Assembly (NCBI GenBank): GCA_050313995.1
Contig: JBNPMM010000001.1
DNA: 64,000 bases
DNA from: JAUMWX01 sp023394215
Lineage (GTDB): Bacteria; Bacillota; Clostridia; Tissierellales; Peptoniphilaceae
Direction: 5' to 3' (one strand)
Made by a program: the position numbers and the translations under genes. The notes under the pieces are model-generated. The model searched no databases, was not told the DNA's origin, and saw only the letters and a list, made by a program, of their open reading frames with translations. Positions 60,481 to 64,000 of this stretch are shown piece after piece. The number at the start of each line of letters is the position of its first letter. The stretch's first letter is position 1.

Positions 60481-61896
60481 TTATATTACCTTTCCAGGGT
60501 TTAATATTCCCTTAGGATCGAAGACTTTCTTTATGCCTCTCATAAGTTCTATCTTGGCATCGCCTTCAAACTTAGCTAAATATTTAGTTTTTCCGTGACC
60601 AATACCATGTTCTCCGGATAATTGTCCGCCTACTTCATATGCCTTATCATAAATGATATCCATAAATTCATCAACTTCCTTAATGAAAGCTTCTTTTTCC
60701 ATATCATTACTGCAAGCATATATATGAAGGTTTCCGTCTCCGGCATGACCGAAGCTCTTTACTTCAAAGCTGAAGTCACGACCCTTTTCATTTACAAATG
60801 CAAGATAATTTGCAATTTCACTTATAGGAACTACTACGTCACATTCATCGTACAATTCTGTTTCAGCTTCTATAGCTTCCAAGAATGCGCCTCTTGCTTC
60901 CCAAGCTGATTTCTTCTTTTCAGGAGTGTCAGCAACAAAAACATCCAAAGCTCCATTTTCAAGCACCAATTCAGCTGCTTTTTCAACTATTTCAAGCAAT
61001 TGATCAGCATCATTTCCATCAAATCTAACCAATAAGAAAGCTCCAACTTCCACTCCGCCAACTTGTGTAGGGAAGTTTTTCTTGCCTAAGAATCTTTCAG
61101 AAGATTCTACAATAGCTCTTTCCATAAATTCTATAGATTGTGGGTTTAAGTGATGTTTAAATAGTTCCGGAACGGTTGCTATACAATCGTTCAAATTTTC
61201 ATAAGGTACTATTAAAGAAATATCTTCTGTAGGAGCAGGTACAATCTTCAATACCAATTTAGTAATTATACCCAAAGTTCCTTCAGAACCTATCATTAGG
61301 TTAAGTAAAGAATATCCTGTTGAAGTCTTAGTTACATTTGCACCGAACTCAACAACTTTTCCTGTAGGAAGTACTACTTCCATCTTCTTTACATAATCTC
61401 TTGTTGTTCCGTATTTTACTGCACGCATACCGCCTGCATTAGTTGAAACGTTACCGCCAAGAGTTGCAAACTTTTCACCCGGATCAGGTGGATACAAGAA
61501 TCCTTTTTGAGCTGCATCTGCTGCCAAGTCATTTAATAACACACCTGGTTCAACAGTCACTACAAAGTTATTTAAATCGTAATCCAATATTCTGTTAAAT
61601 GATTGCATATCAATCATAACACCACCGTTTATTGCTACGCTGGCACCTACCAAACCTGTACCTGCCCCTCTTGCTATAACATTAATATTGTTGTCATAAC
61701 AGATTTTCATAATAGCAGCTACTTCTTCAGTGGATTTAGCCTCAACTAAAACGTCAGGACTACCTGAACCGTAGATAGGCATTTCATCATGAGTGTAATC
61801 AGGATTTACATCCGGACCCACACTTACTTTTCCCTTTACTGAGTTTCTTATCAACTCAACAATTTCGGGTGTAACCTTATTAAATTTAGTTTCCAT
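60481..61896 (-). CDS. FAD-binding oxidase, GlcD/D-lactate dehydrogenase type
   Basis: FAD-linked 2-hydroxyacid dehydrogenase of 471 residues, VAO/GlcD fold. FAD-binding residues lie in VIARGAGTGLVGASVAI, DPGEKFATLGGNVSTNAGGMRAVKYGTTRDYV and the C-terminal GHAGDGNLHI plus GEHGIGHGKTKYL with substrate-binding His residues. It is full length. Located directly behind EtfB-EtfA, it is the likely Etf partner, as in the Acetobacterium lactate dehydrogenase complex. The substrate (D-lactate or 2-hydroxyacyl) is inference. Confidence 0.9.
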   Translation of the reverse strand: METKFNKVTPEIVELIRNSVKGKVSVGPDVNPDYTHDEMPIYGSGSPDVLVEAKSTEEVAAIMKICYDNNINVIARGAGTGLVGASVAINGGVMIDMQSFNRILDYDLNNFVVTVEPGVLLNDLAADAAQKGFLYPPDPGEKFATLGGNVSTNAGGMRAVKYGTTRDYVKKMEVVLPTGKVVEFGANVTKTSTGYSLLNLMIGSEGTLGIITKLVLKIVPAPTEDISLIVPYENLNDCIATVPELFKHHLNPQSIEFMERAIVESSERFLGKKNFPTQVGGVEVGAFLLVRFDGNDADQLLEIVEKAAELVLENGALDVFVADTPEKKKSAWEARGAFLEAIEAETELYDECDVVVPISEIANYLAFVNEKGRDFSFEVKSFGHAGDGNLHIYACSNDMEKEAFIKEVDEFMDIIYDKAYEVGGQLSGEHGIGHGKTKYLAKFEGDAKIELMRGIKKVFDPKGILNPGKVI

Positions 61897-61956
61897 ATTC
61901 TCTCCTTTTTAAAAGTTAAATTAAACCTTCCTATAATTTAAGAGTTCAACTCCTAA

Positions 61957-62964
61957 TTAAGCATTTTTACGTTTATTTAATTCTTCTGTCAATAGAGGAA
62001 CTATTTGGAATAAGTCTCCAACTACACCGAAGTCAGCCACATTAAATATTGGCGCTTCAGGATCTGAGTTTATAGCAATAATTGTTCCTGAACCGGACAT
62101 ACCTGCAACGTGTTGGATTGCTCCTGATATACCAACAGCTATGTATAGCTTAGGACCTACTGTCTTACCTGATTGTCCTACTTGATGTTGGTGAGTTATC
62201 CAACCGGCATCTACTGCAGCTCTTGATGAACCTACAGGGGCACCGAATACGTTAGCCAAAGCTTCAATTATTTCAAAGTTCTTTTCTTCTTGTAATCCAC
62301 GACCACCTGAAACTATAACTTCAGCACCTTCAAGGTCTATAATCTTTTCACCTTCAGGCAATATAGTTTCTATAACTCTTGTACGAATTTGATCTTTAGG
62401 GAAATCTATTTCTCTTTCGATTACTTCAACAGCCTTTTCAGCAACTTCTTCCTTCTTAAATACACCCGGTCTTACAGTACCGATTTGAGGTCTTGTATCA
62501 GGACAAAGGATTGTAGCCATCAAGTTACCGCCAAATGCAGGACGAGTCCAATGTACTTCTCTCTTTTCAGCATCTATTTCAAGATTTGTACAGTCAGCTG
62601 TCAAACCTGTTCTAAGTCTTGAAGAAACTCTCGGACCTAAATCTCTACCTTGGTTTGTTGCCCCTATAAGCATAGTATTAGGCTTAAATTCTTCTACTAA
62701 CTTAACTATAGCATTTGTATAAACTTCTGTGTTGTATTCAGTATAAAGGTCGCCCTTTACAGTGTAAACTTCGTCTACACCATATTTTTTAACTTGTTCA
62801 ACGGCTTGGTCAATAGGATTACCAACTATAAGTGCAGCTACCTTTTCACCTGTCTTAGCAGCCATTTCTCTTGCAGGGCTAAGTAATTCCAAACCTACAT
62901 TTTTAGCCTTACCCGCTTCATCTACTTCAATTACAACCCAAATATTTTTATAATCTTCAAACAT
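61957..62964 (-). CDS. etfA: Electron transfer flavoprotein alpha subunit
   Basis: The FAD-binding subunit of 335 residues. The C-terminal signature GRGLQEEKNFEIIEALANVFGAPVGSSRAAVDAGW and QVGQSGKTVGPKLYIAVGISGAIQHVAGM with SGTIIAINSDPEAPIFNVADFGVVGDL is complete. Start ATG 62964 has AGGAGG upstream. There is no N-terminal ferredoxin domain. The alpha subunit follows EtfB, as is usual. Confidence 0.95.
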   Translation of the reverse strand: MFEDYKNIWVVIEVDEAGKAKNVGLELLSPAREMAAKTGEKVAALIVGNPIDQAVEQVKKYGVDEVYTVKGDLYTEYNTEVYTNAIVKLVEEFKPNTMLIGATNQGRDLGPRVSSRLRTGLTADCTNLEIDAEKREVHWTRPAFGGNLMATILCPDTRPQIGTVRPGVFKKEEVAEKAVEVIEREIDFPKDQIRTRVIETILPEGEKIIDLEGAEVIVSGGRGLQEEKNFEIIEALANVFGAPVGSSRAAVDAGWITHQHQVGQSGKTVGPKLYIAVGISGAIQHVAGMSGSGTIIAINSDPEAPIFNVADFGVVGDLFQIVPLLTEELNKRKNA

Positions 62965-62974
62965 CGTGCACCTC

Positions 62975-63778
62975 CTATAATAACTTAGCATCTTCTAATG
63001 CTTCGATTAATCTAGCAACTGCAACTTCTGCTTCTTTTTCGCTTATGATAACGCCTTCTTTTGTTTGAGAAGGTGTAAATGTCTTTCTTACACGAGTAGG
63101 AGATCCCTTAAGACCTATTCTTGTTTCGTCTATGTCTGACAAATCTTCAAAAGTTAATTGCTTGATTACTGCTTTCTTTGCAGCTAATTTATTCTTAATA
63201 GATGGATATCTCAATTCGTTAGTCTTTGTAAATGTAACTAAGGCAGGAGTCTTAGCTTCAACAACTTGAACACCAAAATCCAACTCTCTTCTAACATGTA
63301 CTAAGCCTTCGCCTGCATCTTCCAAACCTATAGCATATGTAACTTGAGGTATATCCAATTGTTCAGCAATTTCAGGACCTACTTGAGCAGTATCTCCGTC
63401 TATGGCTTGCTTACCGCAAAGAATTAAATCAAATTTTCCTTGTTCTTCTTCAATCTTTTTGATTGCATTTGTCAAAATATAAGATGTAGCAAGTGTATCT
63501 GAACCGCCAAACTTTCTGTCAGTTACAAGATAAGCATTTTGAGCACCTACTGCTATACAATCTCTAAGCATACCTTCTGCTTGAGGAGGTCCCATTGATA
63601 CTACTGTAACTTTTGCTTCAGGATTTTTATCCTTGATAAGTAGTGCGCTTTCAAGAGCATAACCGTCAAATGGGTTTAATATACTCTCCACACCGTCACG
63701 AATTAAAGTGTTTTTAACAGGGTCTATCTTGATTTCACTTGTATCAGGAACCTGTTTTACACAAACTAAAATGTTCAT
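62975..63778 (-). CDS. etfB: Electron transfer flavoprotein beta subunit
   Basis: The 267-residue beta subunit with MNILVCVKQVPDTSEIKIDP, NPFDGYALESAL, the conserved VSMGPPQAEGMLRD and CGKQAIDGDTAQVGPEIAEQL. It is the partner of EtfA (ten bases away) and is transcribed behind the acyl-CoA dehydrogenase gene, through two hairpins. AAGGAG precedes the ATG. Confidence 0.95.
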   Translation of the reverse strand: MNILVCVKQVPDTSEIKIDPVKNTLIRDGVESILNPFDGYALESALLIKDKNPEAKVTVVSMGPPQAEGMLRDCIAVGAQNAYLVTDRKFGGSDTLATSYILTNAIKKIEEEQGKFDLILCGKQAIDGDTAQVGPEIAEQLDIPQVTYAIGLEDAGEGLVHVRRELDFGVQVVEAKTPALVTFTKTNELRYPSIKNKLAAKKAVIKQLTFEDLSDIDETRIGLKGSPTRVRKTFTPSQTKEGVIISEKEAEVAVARLIEALEDAKLL

Positions 63779-63803
63779 ATTCTTCTCCTTTAAGTAATAT
63801 TAC

Positions 63804-63833
63804 AAGTCCCCGAGCAATTTTGATCAGGGACTT
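63804..63833 (-). promoter_or_regulatory. Second hairpin in the acd-etfB leader
   Basis: AAGTCCC/GGGACTT stem with short mismatched extension, between the terminator-like hairpin and the etfB ribosome site. It could be part of an attenuation or mRNA-processing arrangement. Confidence 0.4.
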
Positions 63834-63841
63834 ATTCTATT

Positions 63842-63866
63842 AAAAAGGGGTATTACTACCCCTTTT
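63842..63866 (-). terminator. Terminator between acyl-CoA dehydrogenase and etfB
   Basis: AAAAGGGGTA/TACCCCTTTT stem with a T5 tail on the minus strand, 15 bases after the acyl-CoA dehydrogenase stop. Confidence 0.75.
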
Positions 63867-63881
63867 ACATCAATTTTACAA

Positions 63882-64000
63882 CTATCTTAATACTGAACCA
63901 GAAATAACCATTCTCATTACTTCTGAAGTTCCTTCGTAGATTTCAGTAATCTTAGCATCTCTCATCATACGTTCTACTTCGTATTCTTGAGTATAACCGT
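63882..64000 (-). CDS. Acyl-CoA dehydrogenase, C-terminal fragment
   Basis: The right window edge cuts this gene; only the last 39 codons are present. GYTQEYEVERMMRDAKITEIYEGTSEVMRMVIS is the conserved C-terminal FAD-contacting stretch of (butyryl-type) acyl-CoA dehydrogenases, ending just after SVLR. It would pass electrons to the adjacent Etf and is a common partner in crotonate/butyrate metabolism. Confidence 0.9.
   Translation of the reverse strand, partial: GYTQEYEVERMMRDAKITEIYEGTSEVMRMVISGSVLR

Noticed and set aside
1..64000. tRNA, rRNA, IS elements, CRISPR arrays, prophage genes
   Set aside because: I looked for CCA-ended cloverleaf clusters, rRNA-like stretches, regular short repeats, transposase and phage genes and saw none I could support by eye; a tRNAscan/Infernal run would be decisive.

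Overview
This window is a chromosomal segment of a low-GC, anaerobic Gram-positive bacterium. Proteins such as NAD-linked glutamate dehydrogenase, the Hcp prismane protein, an Etf/acyl-CoA dehydrogenase cluster, BofA- and DUF3793-type proteins, and a sortase-type MucBP surface protein point to the Firmicutes class Tissierellia, most likely family Peptoniphilaceae. The genus cannot be fixed from sequence alone. I see no rRNA, tRNA, prophage, complete insertion sequence or CRISPR array.

Layout. 0-5 kb: glutamate dehydrogenase, then a convergent aldehyde dehydrogenase/QueH/histidine-rich lipoprotein operon and HPr. 5-16 kb: ferritin, CoA-type Nudix hydrolase, FabK-like flavoenzyme, TraX, BofA, a thioesterase with a large unknown membrane protein, the AhpC-AhpF peroxide couple, and a ZIP/DUF1846/lipid kinase operon. 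16-27 kb: FAH hydrolase, DNA glycosylase Tag, a folate-type ECF S component under a tetrahydrofolate riboswitch, an ABC-F ATPase, a small locus for a secreted protein whose signal peptide is out of frame, DUF3793, a YvcK/PH-domain/regulator operon, PAP2 and a YwaF-like protein. 27-35 kb: NagB, a surface flavoprotein reductase, a nitroreductase, an autoregulated XRE regulator with a membrane partner, and several exported unknowns.

34-46 kb is an iron and nitrosative-stress section: FeoA-FeoA-FeoB-FeoB-associated protein, HemZ with DUF4250, a hemerythrin, Hcp and a Crp/Fnr regulator. These last genes lie behind malic enzyme and a NitT/TauT-type ABC importer. A palindrome sits at about -41.5 of the hcp promoter, where an Fnr-type activator would bind.

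46-55 kb is a maltodextrin module: binding protein, small membrane protein, MalF with a very long N-terminal extension, MalG, MsmX-type ATPase, LacI regulator and 4-alpha-glucanotransferase. 55-58 kb holds a MucBP-repeat surface protein whose 5' end is broken by a stop and a frameshift. 59-64 kb reads acyl-CoA dehydrogenase (cut by the window end), EtfB, EtfA, a GlcD-type FAD oxidase, then LrgA-LrgB. It resembles an Etf-linked lactate oxidation cluster with LrgAB in the place of a lactate permease.

Regulatory sites are unusually readable here: a THF riboswitch, twin XRE operators, a LacI-like operator, candidate iron and peroxide operators, and many Rho-independent terminators. All functions are inferred by reading the sequence; no database search was run.
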